A stretch of 45,338 bases of DNA from Planctomycetota bacterium. Its GTDB lineage: Bacteria > Planctomycetota > Phycisphaerae > UBA1845. This document shows, piece by piece, positions 1 to 9,506 of this stretch (its first letter is position 1; every line of letters starts with the position of its first letter). A program made the translations under genes and the position numbers. The DNA lies in the NCBI GenBank assembly GCA_022562105.1, contig JADFPW010000002.1, positions 1-45,338 of the forward strand, written 5' to 3'. Below the pieces are notes generated by a model. That model made no database searches and was not told the DNA's origin. It saw only the letters and a program-made list of their open reading frames with translations.

Positions 1-16
1 GTACAGGTGCTCGGCC

Positions 17-1489
17 ATGCTCAACGACATTGAGTCAGTCATCTTCCGGACGGGCCACCCTCCGATAGGCCGGCTAGTGATGTTGGCGCTGATTCTGGCG
101 ACTGTGGGCGCCTGCCGTCGGCCGTCGGAGCCCACCGTCGAGTTGCCCAATATCGTGCTGATCACGATTGACACCCTGCGAGCCGATCACCTGGGATGTT
201 ATGGCTACTTCCGAGACACGTCGCCGACCATCGACGCCCTGGCGGCCGAATCGGTTTTCTTCGAACGGTGCATCGTCCCGATGGCCACCACCCTGCCGAC
301 ACATGCATCGATCTTCACCGGCACCTATCCGCTGGAACACGGGATATTGGCCAACTACAAGCACGGCGGGTTTCAGTTCGTCCCATCGCCGAAACTGGCG
401 TCGCTTGCCCAGTTCGCCAGCCGCGCGGGGTATCAGACCGCGGCGTTCGTCAGCGCCACGCCCGTCAAGCGCGGCACGGGGATGGAGGCGGGGTTCGATA
501 CGTTCGACGAGCCTTCACACGCCCAACGCAAGGCCGGGAAGACCACCGAGGCGGTCTTGGCATGGCTGAAGGAGAGGGAACAGAAGCCATTCCTCCTCTG
601 GGTCCACTACTTTGATCCGCACGGCCCTTATGCTCCGCCGCCACCGTACGACACGCGCTACTCGACCGACGAGCAACTGGAGTCCTATCTAGCGCGGGCC
701 CGTTTCGCCGACCGCTCCCGCCGACCGGGCGGTAAGAACGTCGTCACACGGCCTGCCATCAACGGGTACGACGGCGAGATACGATACACGGACGATCAAC
801 TGGCCAAGCTGTTTGGCGCGCTCAAAGGGCAAGGCCTCTGGGACGACTCAATCGTGGTGCTCATCGGGGATCATGGCGAGGGGCTGGGCCAGCACAACGT
901 GCCCGGACACGCCCTGCTCTGGGATGAGCAGTTGCACGTGCCTTTGATGATTCGCGTTCCGGGCGCCGCCCGGCGGCGCGTCGCTCGTCCGATGTCCGCG
1001 GTCGATGTGCTCCCCACGTTGCTGGGCCTGATCGACCTGCCCAACAGCGAGTCGTTTCTCGAGCAGATGAGCGGCGTGGACGCCCTCGCCGGTGACGATA
1101 ATCCGCGCTACATCCTCAGCCGGTTGTCCGATCGACAGCTCCGCTTCGACGTGGCGACGACTTACTCGATCACCGGCGGCGGCTGGAAGTATGTTCATGC
1201 GATTGGGGGTGAGGAATTGCTTTTCGATTTGGGCGCCGATCCCCATGAGCTGCGAGACGTGGCCGCGGATCATCCGGAAGTCGTGCGTGACTTATGCGCC
1301 CGGCTGGAAGATCAGGTGACCCGCCAGCTTGCCCGTGGCGCGGACCTCGGCAGCGGTGGGCTCACACCCCTGTCCGAGAAACGCCGCCGCGAGCTGGAGA
1401 ATCTCGGGTATGCCGGCGTTGCACCCGACGAGTCGGCCGAGCCCCTACAGGAGGTCATTGAATGTTCGTCGGAGCCTGCCCGTCCGTAG
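17..1489 (+). CDS. Sulfatase-like (PF00884, alkaline phosphatase superfamily) lipoprotein
   Basis: ORF 490 aa; lipobox LATVGAC; NIVLITIDTLRADHLGCYGY, TLPTHASIFTG and GDHGEGLGQHN motifs. Start may be the internal ATG at 80. Confidence 0.88.
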   Translation: MLNDIESVIFRTGHPPIGRLVMLALILATVGACRRPSEPTVELPNIVLITIDTLRADHLGCYGYFRDTSPTIDALAAESVFFERCIVPMATTLPTHASIFTGTYPLEHGILANYKHGGFQFVPSPKLASLAQFASRAGYQTAAFVSATPVKRGTGMEAGFDTFDEPSHAQRKAGKTTEAVLAWLKEREQKPFLLWVHYFDPHGPYAPPPPYDTRYSTDEQLESYLARARFADRSRRPGGKNVVTRPAINGYDGEIRYTDDQLAKLFGALKGQGLWDDSIVVLIGDHGEGLGQHNVPGHALLWDEQLHVPLMIRVPGAARRRVARPMSAVDVLPTLLGLIDLPNSESFLEQMSGVDALAGDDNPRYILSRLSDRQLRFDVATTYSITGGGWKYVHAIGGEELLFDLGADPHELRDVAADHPEVVRDLCARLEDQVTRQLARGADLGSGGLTPLSEKRRRELENLGYAGVAPDESAEPLQEVIECSSEPARP

Positions 1490-1500
1490 GGACGGACGGG
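1479..1500. terminator. Hairpin overlapping the sulfatase stop codon (possible terminator of convergent genes)
   Basis: CCCGTCCGT-AGGG-ACGGACGGG perfect 9-bp stem; no clear T-tract. Confidence 0.45.
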
Positions 1501-1530
1501 TCGGGTGAGTGGGTTCGACTGCAAATGGAG

Positions 1531-3123
1531 TCAGAAGTCGGTCCGATTCCCGATCAATCGAACGACCAGTTCATCCGGATCGGCCGGCGGCGGGTTCCTG
1601 TAGCGTCTGCTCGCGGGCAAGACTCGAATCCAGCGCTCGGGGAAGACCAAGTCGGCCCAGGCCTGGACCGTGTAGTCGGCCAACGTCTGACCGCCTCGAA
1701 CGCCCGCCGCTTCGCTACGCGACCGAACCCAGTGGGGCATCAGGGGCGCCGTGATGGTCGCTCCGTCATCGGCCTGATCGATGCGCGTCCGCAGCTCGTC
1801 GAAGAACGCGTCGCTGGCGACCGTGGCACGGTCCCACTCGTCGTAGTGGTAGAGGAGCGGTGAGTAGCGCGCCTGCCAGCCGACGAATGTCCCAAGCATC
1901 AGTAGCGCTACTACCGCCACGACGCGCACGCCGACTGGCCCGCGACGCAGGGAGTACAGAAGCTCATCGGCGATCGTTCCCACCAACATCGAGAGGGCCA
2001 TCACCGGCAGAAACAGATACCACGAACGTATATCAGCCGTGATCGAGTAGATTGCGACGAGCGACAGGAGCATGGCGACGGCGACGGCGGCGGTCGATAG
2101 CGTGCGCCGATCGGCGCCGTTTCTAGCCGCCCTGGCCCCGGGCCTGGACTCCAGCATCCGGAGCAGCAAAGCGATCACCACGAAGCCACCCGCCAAGCCA
2201 CCCAGCCACGGGCCGAGCACCGACTCGCCAATCGCCGGCTGGGGAAAAGCGAGCCACTCTAAAATCTGCCCGCCCACGGTTACGTCCAACCGGTCCAGGT
2301 CAATGGTGCGATTCCCTCGGATACCGCCGAGCACCGCGTAGCGCGCGGCGATCCAGATGCCCGCAGCGAGCAGATACGGTATCACGGCGACAAGCGCGTG
2401 AGTCAGCCGGCGATACACCGAACCACGCGGCGACCACAACCAAACAGTTAGCAGCGCGAGCCCTGGCAGAACAATCGCGGTCTCCTTGGAAGCCAGCGCT
2501 AACAAACATAGTAGCGCCGGCCTGATCGCGGGCCAACGGCGGGCCAGCGATGCGGGCGAAGCCAGGGACCACAGAGACCACGCGACGAACAGCCCGCACA
2601 GCATCTCGGCCCGACGAGCCGGCACGGGGATGACTTCCCAATGCGTGGGATTCAGCAGGAATACCAGGAGGGCGATCAGGCCGGCCCACCGGGCGCCCTT
2701 GCCGCCGAGGCGCGAAACCAGCAATCCAACGAACGCCGCGCACCCGCAGAACAGCAGGAGATTGGTCAGTTGATATGCCCAAGGGCGAAGACCGCCCAGC
2801 GCGTAATCCAAGGCAAACGAGAGATTCACAACCGGCCGGTAGAAGTGAGCGGGGAACCGCCCCGCCATCAGCGGTTCGCTGAAGGTGGCCGCCAGGTCGT
2901 CGAGCGAGAGTATGCGCGACGTGGCCAGGAGAGGGTAGGCGTCCCAACCGATCAATCCGTAGTGCCGGGTCTTGGCGAAGAGCATCGCACCTGCGACCAG
3001 GATGAGAACAGCCGGCAGGGCGAGCGCTGGCCATCGGAGAGCGAGTGAGGCCTGGTCCGGAGCACGAAGCGCGGAGTGCTCGTCCATTGCGGGAGTTGAA
3101 GACTGTGACCTCGGCAGCGCCAT
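1531..3123 (-). CDS. Polytopic membrane protein, GT-C/PMT-like glycosyltransferase
   Basis: ORF 1531..3177 with many hydrophobic segments; likely start at internal ATG MALPRSQ (3123); similar to the 5404..7158 product (e.g. LNPTHWEVIPVPARRAEML vs MAHPAVENVVPFTARRSYTL). Confidence 0.7.
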   Translation of the reverse strand: MALPRSQSSTPAMDEHSALRAPDQASLALRWPALALPAVLILVAGAMLFAKTRHYGLIGWDAYPLLATSRILSLDDLAATFSEPLMAGRFPAHFYRPVVNLSFALDYALGGLRPWAYQLTNLLLFCGCAAFVGLLVSRLGGKGARWAGLIALLVFLLNPTHWEVIPVPARRAEMLCGLFVAWSLWSLASPASLARRWPAIRPALLCLLALASKETAIVLPGLALLTVWLWSPRGSVYRRLTHALVAVIPYLLAAGIWIAARYAVLGGIRGNRTIDLDRLDVTVGGQILEWLAFPQPAIGESVLGPWLGGLAGGFVVIALLLRMLESRPGARAARNGADRRTLSTAAVAVAMLLSLVAIYSITADIRSWYLFLPVMALSMLVGTIADELLYSLRRGPVGVRVVAVVALLMLGTFVGWQARYSPLLYHYDEWDRATVASDAFFDELRTRIDQADDGATITAPLMPHWVRSRSEAAGVRGGQTLADYTVQAWADLVFPERWIRVLPASRRYRNPPPADPDELVVRLIGNRTDF

Positions 3124-3281
3124 TACGATCCCCTGGTGCGGAGGCGATGTTCTGCGCCTCGCTGATGCGCTGTCCACCGACCTGCTCGATCGGTCACGGC
3201 CAGAGCGCCTCCGTCATGGTAGTCGGCCTGGCGACCCGGTGCATGTGGGTTGAAGCGCCGCTTGCCCGCAGTCTACTCCAG

Positions 3282-5024
3282 CTATGGATCAACATGATCT
3301 CCGGGCGGTGTTGTTCCGGTCGAGGATGGGGTGGCCGTGGCCTCGAGGTCTCGTATTTGCTTTCTCAGTCGGACGATGCGCTCGGTCGTGCGATCGCGCG
3401 AATCTCCCTCCAGCTCCTGGAGGAGGGACCGATAGGCGAGCATCGCCTCCCCCGTCCTACCCATCCGCAGGTTGGCGGCGGCTATGCGTGTCCACCAGTC
3501 GACTCGCCGGTTGCTGAACGGTCTGGCAGCATGGACTGGGACTTCGAGGGCCTGGCGATACGCTCGGATGGCTGCGGCTGGGTCGTGATTGGTGAAGTGA
3601 CGATCGCCGATCATCTGATACAGCATCGCAAAGCGCAGCTCTCGCGGAAACTCCGCCATCGGGATGTTGATGCAGGCTGCCAGCACGAGCACGAGCATTG
3701 CCGAAGGCCAACAGCCTCTCCACTCCTGCCGTCGGATAGCGTGCATCCAATCGACGATCTGCTGGGAGGCAAAGAGTATGAGGCAGGCTACCGCGACGAT
3801 GCGGTAACGAGCGAGTACGAAGACAAGGACAAACGAAACCACCTGGGCGAATAGCGTAGCGTAGATCATGCCGGCCCGGCGCCGCCTTGACCATCCCATG
3901 ACCATTCCGGTGATTCCGATCGGAGCGATCAGGCCGAACAGGCCCGGCATCACCCTCAGCAGCCGCGACTCACGCTGGCCGAAGTGAAACTGGTCGCGGA
4001 TGCCCAGTTCCGTCGCGTTGAAAAAGAGACGGAGCTTCTTGCCGAACAGCTGCAAAGCATTCCACGGATGGTCAACGATGTGTTGCCAGGCCAGCCGGGT
4101 CATTTCGCGAGACTCTTGCATGGCTGGATGAGCGTCTATCTGACGGCCGCTCATGTAATAGGCGAGGCCGTACCGTGGTCCGGCTGGCAAAGGACTATGC
4201 GCCCCGTCAGCCGCGGGGCCGTTGCCCTTCAGGAGGTTGATCCCGGTGCTGGTGGTGATGAGGATAAACTCGTCGGTAACCAGGTAGTTTCTCAGCACGA
4301 GCGGTGCCAGCGTCAAAGCCCCGCCTGCCACGACGGATAGGGCCAGCGCCGCCCGACGTCGCCTGGACTGTTGCCCGTAGCAGAGCCAAATCGCCGCCCC
4401 AACGGCGGGGAGGAGGAGGAGCGCGTTGCTCTTGGCCATAGCGGCGATACCGATCAGACCACCGGCGATTACGCAACGCCGCCACGACAGGGTGGGCCCG
4501 CGTGGAATGATGGCCAGGAGGAAGAGCAGGTTGACAAAGAGAACCAGCGTGGTCGGCAGCACGAGTCCGTGATAGTAGATGTGTAGCCCGTAGAGCGAGA
4601 GGATCGACGCGGCGAGGATGCCCACCCGGTCGTCAAAGACACGCCGGCCGATGTGGTACAGCAAGACGCACGAGCCAGCTCCGAGAATACACTGAAACAC
4701 CTTAACGGCTGGAAAACTGCGTTCCCAGACAGCATAGAACGCACCGAGGACATGCCCATAGAGCGGTCCGAGAAAGTAGGCGGTCTCGCCCAGCAGTTCG
4801 CCGGATGCGACTCGAGAAGCTTCCTGGTCGTAGTAACGCGAGTCACGTAGCTGTTTCAGGTTGTCAAAGAACGCGGTCGATCGGATCTCGTGCAAGTAGG
4901 CCAAGCGGATGGTCAACGCGAAGATGAAGATGGCCGAGGAGACCAGAAAGACGTACATCCTCCCCCGCAGCTTGCCGCCCCGGAGTTCGCCCGGTGTCGT
5001 GCCCGGTGGCTGCGATTCAGTCAT
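3282..5024 (-). CDS. GT39/PMT_2-like membrane glycosyltransferase with C-terminal TPR-like region
   Basis: RDSRYYDQEASRVASGELLGETAYFLGPLYGHVLGAFYAVW resembles the first periplasmic loop of the ArnT/PMT_2 family; C-terminus DPAAAIRAYRQALE...RMGRTGEAMLAYRSLL is TPR-like. ORF extends to 5057. Confidence 0.75.
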   Translation of the reverse strand: MTESQPPGTTPGELRGGKLRGRMYVFLVSSAIFIFALTIRLAYLHEIRSTAFFDNLKQLRDSRYYDQEASRVASGELLGETAYFLGPLYGHVLGAFYAVWERSFPAVKVFQCILGAGSCVLLYHIGRRVFDDRVGILAASILSLYGLHIYYHGLVLPTTLVLFVNLLFLLAIIPRGPTLSWRRCVIAGGLIGIAAMAKSNALLLLPAVGAAIWLCYGQQSRRRRAALALSVVAGGALTLAPLVLRNYLVTDEFILITTSTGINLLKGNGPAADGAHSPLPAGPRYGLAYYMSGRQIDAHPAMQESREMTRLAWQHIVDHPWNALQLFGKKLRLFFNATELGIRDQFHFGQRESRLLRVMPGLFGLIAPIGITGMVMGWSRRRRAGMIYATLFAQVVSFVLVFVLARYRIVAVACLILFASQQIVDWMHAIRRQEWRGCWPSAMLVLVLAACINIPMAEFPRELRFAMLYQMIGDRHFTNHDPAAAIRAYRQALEVPVHAARPFSNRRVDWWTRIAAANLRMGRTGEAMLAYRSLLQELEGDSRDRTTERIVRLRKQIRDLEATATPSSTGTTPPGDHVDP

Positions 5025-5403
5025 CAGGTTGACGTGTCCATGGTACGGCTTGTCCACTCCGACGGCCTGCCCTGCCCGGAGCCTGGTCGCGATTCATCGG
5101 ACCTCACCGACGCGACGAATAATCCAACGCCCATCCGATCAGTGGCGGATGCTCGGAATTCTTAATCATATCCGTGGTGTTGTCCGACCGACAAGGGTGA
5201 CGCGGTCGGTCCCGCCGCCTGGTAACAGAATCGAGGGCGTGCGGGACCGTTTGGGAGGGAGACGATGATCGATTGACTCGTTTCACGCCGCCGCCTAGAG
5301 TCCCGCTGGCGCGGGATTGGGACTGACTTCCAGAACCGGGCACGTCGGCACCTCCGGTCTCCGCGTTGGGAGGAGGTCCGTCCGTCGACGACACGGGGGC
5401 ATT

Positions 5404-7158
5404 ATGGTGTCGATTCCCGACTGCGCAGACCATTGGAGGGCCTGGACGAGGGGCGCTTCCCGGGTGAAACAAGTCGGCGTCATCGGCTTGTTGCTGGGTA
5501 TCGGCGCGTGGCCCTACGTGTCGTATCTGCGCTTTTGGCCATTCACTCGCGACGCAGTCCAGTGGATCACCAGAGGAGCATTGTACCAGCGCGATTGGTA
5601 CCAGTGGGTATTTGCCAAATCCCATTTCGGGGTCGGATACCGACCGGTCGCGGCCCTTTCCTATACGCTGAACTACCTGGTCGCCGGCCTGAACCCCATG
5701 ATCTATCGGGTGACGGACCTGGGCCTGCACTTGCTGGCCGGACTGCTGGTGTTCGTGCTGTTCCGTCGACTGGTTCGAGACGCCCCCGCTTGGGGGGCCG
5801 TGGTGGCCGCCTGCCTCTTCATGGCCCATCCTGCGGTCGAGAACGTCGTTCCATTCACCGCCCGCCGGAGCTACACGCTGGCCACGGTGTTGAGCCTGTC
5901 GGCGCTGGTCGTCTTGTGCCGACCTCCGGGCCAGGCCAGCCGCTCAGCAGGGGACGGGCGGACGCCGGTCTGGGGTCGCTCATTGATCGCCGGGCTGCTC
6001 TTTCTGTGCGCGTTCCTGTCCAATGAGGTGGCGTTCGTGACCCTGCCCATCGTTCCCCTACTTCTCATTCGCCCTGCATGGATGCATCGATTGCGGTGGA
6101 CGCGCATCCTGGTGCTCTGCGCCGGCCCCCTCGTCGCCATCATAGCGGCCATTGCGCTTAGGAGTTGGATCATTGGAGGGATCGGCGGCTACGGGCGCCC
6201 AGCCGGGCGCGGTGATGGGTTCTATTCGATTCTCCAGCTCGCCTGGCGCAACCTGGGGGCGTTCAGCTCGCGGACCGATGCCGGTCAGCTCGAGGGTTCG
6301 TGGATGCTGACCGCATGCTTGGCAATGATCGGATCGTACTACTTCTGGCAGGCGTTCTTCGTCCCAATCAGGACGAAGCGCGGTGCTCGTCCCCTCCTCC
6401 CGGCGATTCTCATGGTCTGGCTAGCGGGGTATAGCTTGCTGTACGCACTGACGGGGGTTTGGTTTCCCCGCCAAGTGTACCCCATGCTCGTTCCGATGTC
6501 GCTGCTGGTGGGCTGTGTGCTCATCGGCGTGGTGCAGGCGTATAGGGACCGTCGATGGGCGTTGGCGGCACATCTCGTCCCCCAGGTGTTGCTGGTAGCG
6601 ATCGTCCTTGGGGATTCGCCCCTGATCCATGGGTCTCACCCGTGGCGGAGGCGAATGTTCGAAGCGCAGCACCGTCGCCAGGTCGCGCTGCTCGAAGGTC
6701 TCGGCGGCGTCTCAGACCCCGCCTACGTGCGTTTGGTCTTGCCGTATGGTCCGTTGGGCGGTAGCCCCAATGTGATGCGCGCTAATCCGATGGTGCTTCC
6801 ACGCCGTGCGCAGGTGTCTGGCCTTTGGGTGGAGACGTTGCTGCACGACCGCGACATTCGCATCATGAACTTCCTGTTCCTGGAGCAGGATTCGTTGTCC
6901 CAGACTGACCCGCCCACGTTTCGTTGGATCGACGACCGCCCCACCGTGGAGCTTGGTCCGAATCAATTGCACTACATCTGGTCGTCCGGGCGGTTTCTGC
7001 GCAGACACGTGGATCTTGAAAGCACAGTACGGCTGGACGAGCCACGGCTTCCGTCCAATCGTTACTGCTACGTCTGGATGGGCGCCGGGCCTGATCGTGG
7101 GTTGACTCTCCTGCAGGAGCCCGCGCCCACCGCCGTGCGACGAAAGTCACCGGATTGA
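5404..7158 (+). CDS. Polytopic membrane protein, GT-C/PMT-like glycosyltransferase
   Basis: ORF 5317..7158; likely start ATG 5404 (MVSIPDCADHW); multiple TM segments; similar to the 1531..3123 product. Confidence 0.7.
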   Translation: MVSIPDCADHWRAWTRGASRVKQVGVIGLLLGIGAWPYVSYLRFWPFTRDAVQWITRGALYQRDWYQWVFAKSHFGVGYRPVAALSYTLNYLVAGLNPMIYRVTDLGLHLLAGLLVFVLFRRLVRDAPAWGAVVAACLFMAHPAVENVVPFTARRSYTLATVLSLSALVVLCRPPGQASRSAGDGRTPVWGRSLIAGLLFLCAFLSNEVAFVTLPIVPLLLIRPAWMHRLRWTRILVLCAGPLVAIIAAIALRSWIIGGIGGYGRPAGRGDGFYSILQLAWRNLGAFSSRTDAGQLEGSWMLTACLAMIGSYYFWQAFFVPIRTKRGARPLLPAILMVWLAGYSLLYALTGVWFPRQVYPMLVPMSLLVGCVLIGVVQAYRDRRWALAAHLVPQVLLVAIVLGDSPLIHGSHPWRRRMFEAQHRRQVALLEGLGGVSDPAYVRLVLPYGPLGGSPNVMRANPMVLPRRAQVSGLWVETLLHDRDIRIMNFLFLEQDSLSQTDPPTFRWIDDRPTVELGPNQLHYIWSSGRFLRRHVDLESTVRLDEPRLPSNRYCYVWMGAGPDRGLTLLQEPAPTAVRRKSPD

Positions 7159-7220
7159 CGCGGGCCTATCGCGGGGATAGACTCTATCCAAAGCGGTCTT
7201 TCATTGCGGGTTCGTCTTCC

Positions 7221-8798
7221 ATGAAGCAATCGATCCACAAGATAGCGGCGGCGGTCGCGATACTGTCGGTGGCCATCGTCTCGGGATGCAAGGAGTCCTC
7301 CCGCGCTCAATCCAACGCCACCCGGCCGAACGTGTTGTGGGTCGTGTGGGACACCGTGCGAGCCGACCATCTGAGCCTTTACGGCTACGAGCGTCCCACC
7401 ACGCCGCGCCTCGAGGAGTGGGCCAAGGGGGCCCGCGTTTTCGAGAACTGCATCTCGACGGCGACTTCCACCGTTCCATCGCATGCCTCGATGTTCACCG
7501 GCCTGCTGCCCAGCGAGCACGGCATCCACAACAAGCATCGCTTCCTGGAGGACGGCTACACCACGGTGGCTGAACTGTTTAGCGACGCCGGGTATCAGAC
7601 CTATCTCTTCGCCGCCAACCCGCACATTGCCCAAGATGAGAACTTCCACCAGGGCTTCGACGTGGAGGAGCACCCGTGGAACCCCCAATACAGGGACGAA
7701 GCGCGCCGAATCCTACAGGAGAAACTCCTTCCCGATGACCAGGGTCGTCTGGCTCGCAGGATTCGGGGGGGTGGGGGAACGACCTGGACCATCAAGGCGA
7801 GCGGCGCTTTGGCTCGGAAGGGGGCCGAGGCGTGGCTCGCCCAATGCGACCCCGATCGACCGTTTTTCATCTTCCTGAACTACATGGAAGCGCACGAGCC
7901 CTACATCCCCGCCGAGTCCTACCGCCAGCTCATGATGTCGCCGGAGGATGTCCGGCGATCCTGCAAGCTCGGGCCGGTGTGGCCGGCAATTTGGCATCAC
8001 TCGTTTGGTCTCAAGAGCTATTCGGACGAGGATATCGCCATCATGGGGGCCACCTACGATGCGACGCTACGCGAGCTCGACGATCTGTTTGGCGACCTGA
8101 TCACCTCGTTGCAAGCCGCGGGTCATCTGGACAACACGATCGTGGTTCTGACCGCCGACCACGGTGAGCATCTCGGCGACCACCACATGCTCGATCATCA
8201 GTTTGCCCTTTACAATCCCCTCATTCACGTACCGTTGGTGCTGCACTATCCCCAGGGCGTCGAACCCGGACGCGACTCGCGCCCGGTGATGAACTTCGAT
8301 CTGTTTCCCACGCTGTTGGAGCTGGCCGGTTTGGACCTGCCTGCGGATCTGAACACGCGGGCTCAGAGTCTGTTGGCCCCGCTCGACAAGCGATTGCGAA
8401 TCGCGGAGTATCCAGCCGTTTTCGAGAAAGGGTTGCGCACGGTCAAAAAAGGTTATCCGAATTGGGATCCGACACCGTGGCGGCGAACCTTTCGAGCCCT
8501 ATTCGCCGATGACGACAAGTACATTTGGGCTTCGGACGGTCGTCACGAGCTCTATGATCTGGCCGATGATCCCGGCGAGTTGCACAACCTGGTCGAGACC
8601 CGGGCCGATCGAGCCGCCGAACTCGATGCCTTGCTGGCCGAACAAGTCGCGACGTTCGCCGAACCCCTTCGGTCCGTCCGCACACGACCGCCATCCAAGG
8701 CCCATCAGGCTCGCCTGAAAGGCCTCGGCTACGCGGGCACCGACGAGGAATTGGACGAGAACCCGTCCGCCGAACAAGATTCGGTTGACGAAGAATGA
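7221..8798 (+). CDS. Sulfatase-like (PF00884) lipoprotein
   Basis: Start ATG 7221 MKQSIHKIAAAVAILSVAIVSGCKESS (lipobox); WDTVRADHLSLYGYERPTTP, TVPSHASMFTG, TADHGEHLGDHH. Confidence 0.9.
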   Translation: MKQSIHKIAAAVAILSVAIVSGCKESSRAQSNATRPNVLWVVWDTVRADHLSLYGYERPTTPRLEEWAKGARVFENCISTATSTVPSHASMFTGLLPSEHGIHNKHRFLEDGYTTVAELFSDAGYQTYLFAANPHIAQDENFHQGFDVEEHPWNPQYRDEARRILQEKLLPDDQGRLARRIRGGGGTTWTIKASGALARKGAEAWLAQCDPDRPFFIFLNYMEAHEPYIPAESYRQLMMSPEDVRRSCKLGPVWPAIWHHSFGLKSYSDEDIAIMGATYDATLRELDDLFGDLITSLQAAGHLDNTIVVLTADHGEHLGDHHMLDHQFALYNPLIHVPLVLHYPQGVEPGRDSRPVMNFDLFPTLLELAGLDLPADLNTRAQSLLAPLDKRLRIAEYPAVFEKGLRTVKKGYPNWDPTPWRRTFRALFADDDKYIWASDGRHELYDLADDPGELHNLVETRADRAAELDALLAEQVATFAEPLRSVRTRPPSKAHQARLKGLGYAGTDEELDENPSAEQDSVDEE

Positions 8799-9284
8799 GG
8801 GCAAGCGATTCGCCAGGCCGCCCGCCTCGGCACGGGGCACCTCGCGCTGCATGATGATCACTGGCAGCACCCACTTGCAGCCCCAATCTGAGAGCTGACA
8901 CCCACCCACTTTTTTCGACAAAAAAAGACTCGCCGACTTGCCTTCGCCGAATCGGGGTCAATAATAATCATGTATAAGGAATCACCGTTCTTAGACGGGT
9001 GCTCCGCTCGGAGAGCTGGCCGATTGGAGCGAACTACACAACGCGTCGCTTAAGCTGATACACATCCCATGGTCGGTGACGATCTGTGGGAACATACTCG
9101 GGATCGAGTGCGCCGCTGCCACGTCGTGTCACCTGGCGGATGGATGGTCACCACCGCGCGGTGGCGTCGTACTTGCGGGTTGAATCATCCGCGGATCACG
9201 CGGACAGGGTGTAGGTACGTCCGACGACCTAGCCACACGCGGAACCGGTTATGGATGACCGCTGGCCGAAAGGATGGAGGGAAA

Positions 9285-9330
9285 GAAGCATCGGGCCACG
9301 CCGGCAATCCCGCTGGTCCGATGGTGCTTC
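9285..9330. other. Strong hairpin in non-coding gap (structured RNA/terminator candidate)
   Basis: GAAGCA TCGGGCCA ... TGGTCCGA TGG TGCTTC: 6 bp plus 8 bp stem (one G-U) with a 3-nt bulge. Confidence 0.35.
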
Positions 9331-9506
9331 CTGAGGGGAGGAGGCGTCAGGACGGGGCGTAGGAGACGGTCTGTTCGGTCTCATGTTTCCTGCGGGAGGG
9401 GTGCCGACAGGCCCTCCTGCGCCCTTCGTCCGTCGCCACCGGCTTGGGGGTGAGCTTACGACGCTCGTACGGCGACCACAGCGCGGGCGAATGGGCCGCC
9501 CGCCTG

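Noticed and set aside
9069-9362. 97-aa ORF in the 700-bp gap
   Set aside because: Arg/Trp-rich composition typical of spurious GC-rich ORFs, overlaps the hairpin
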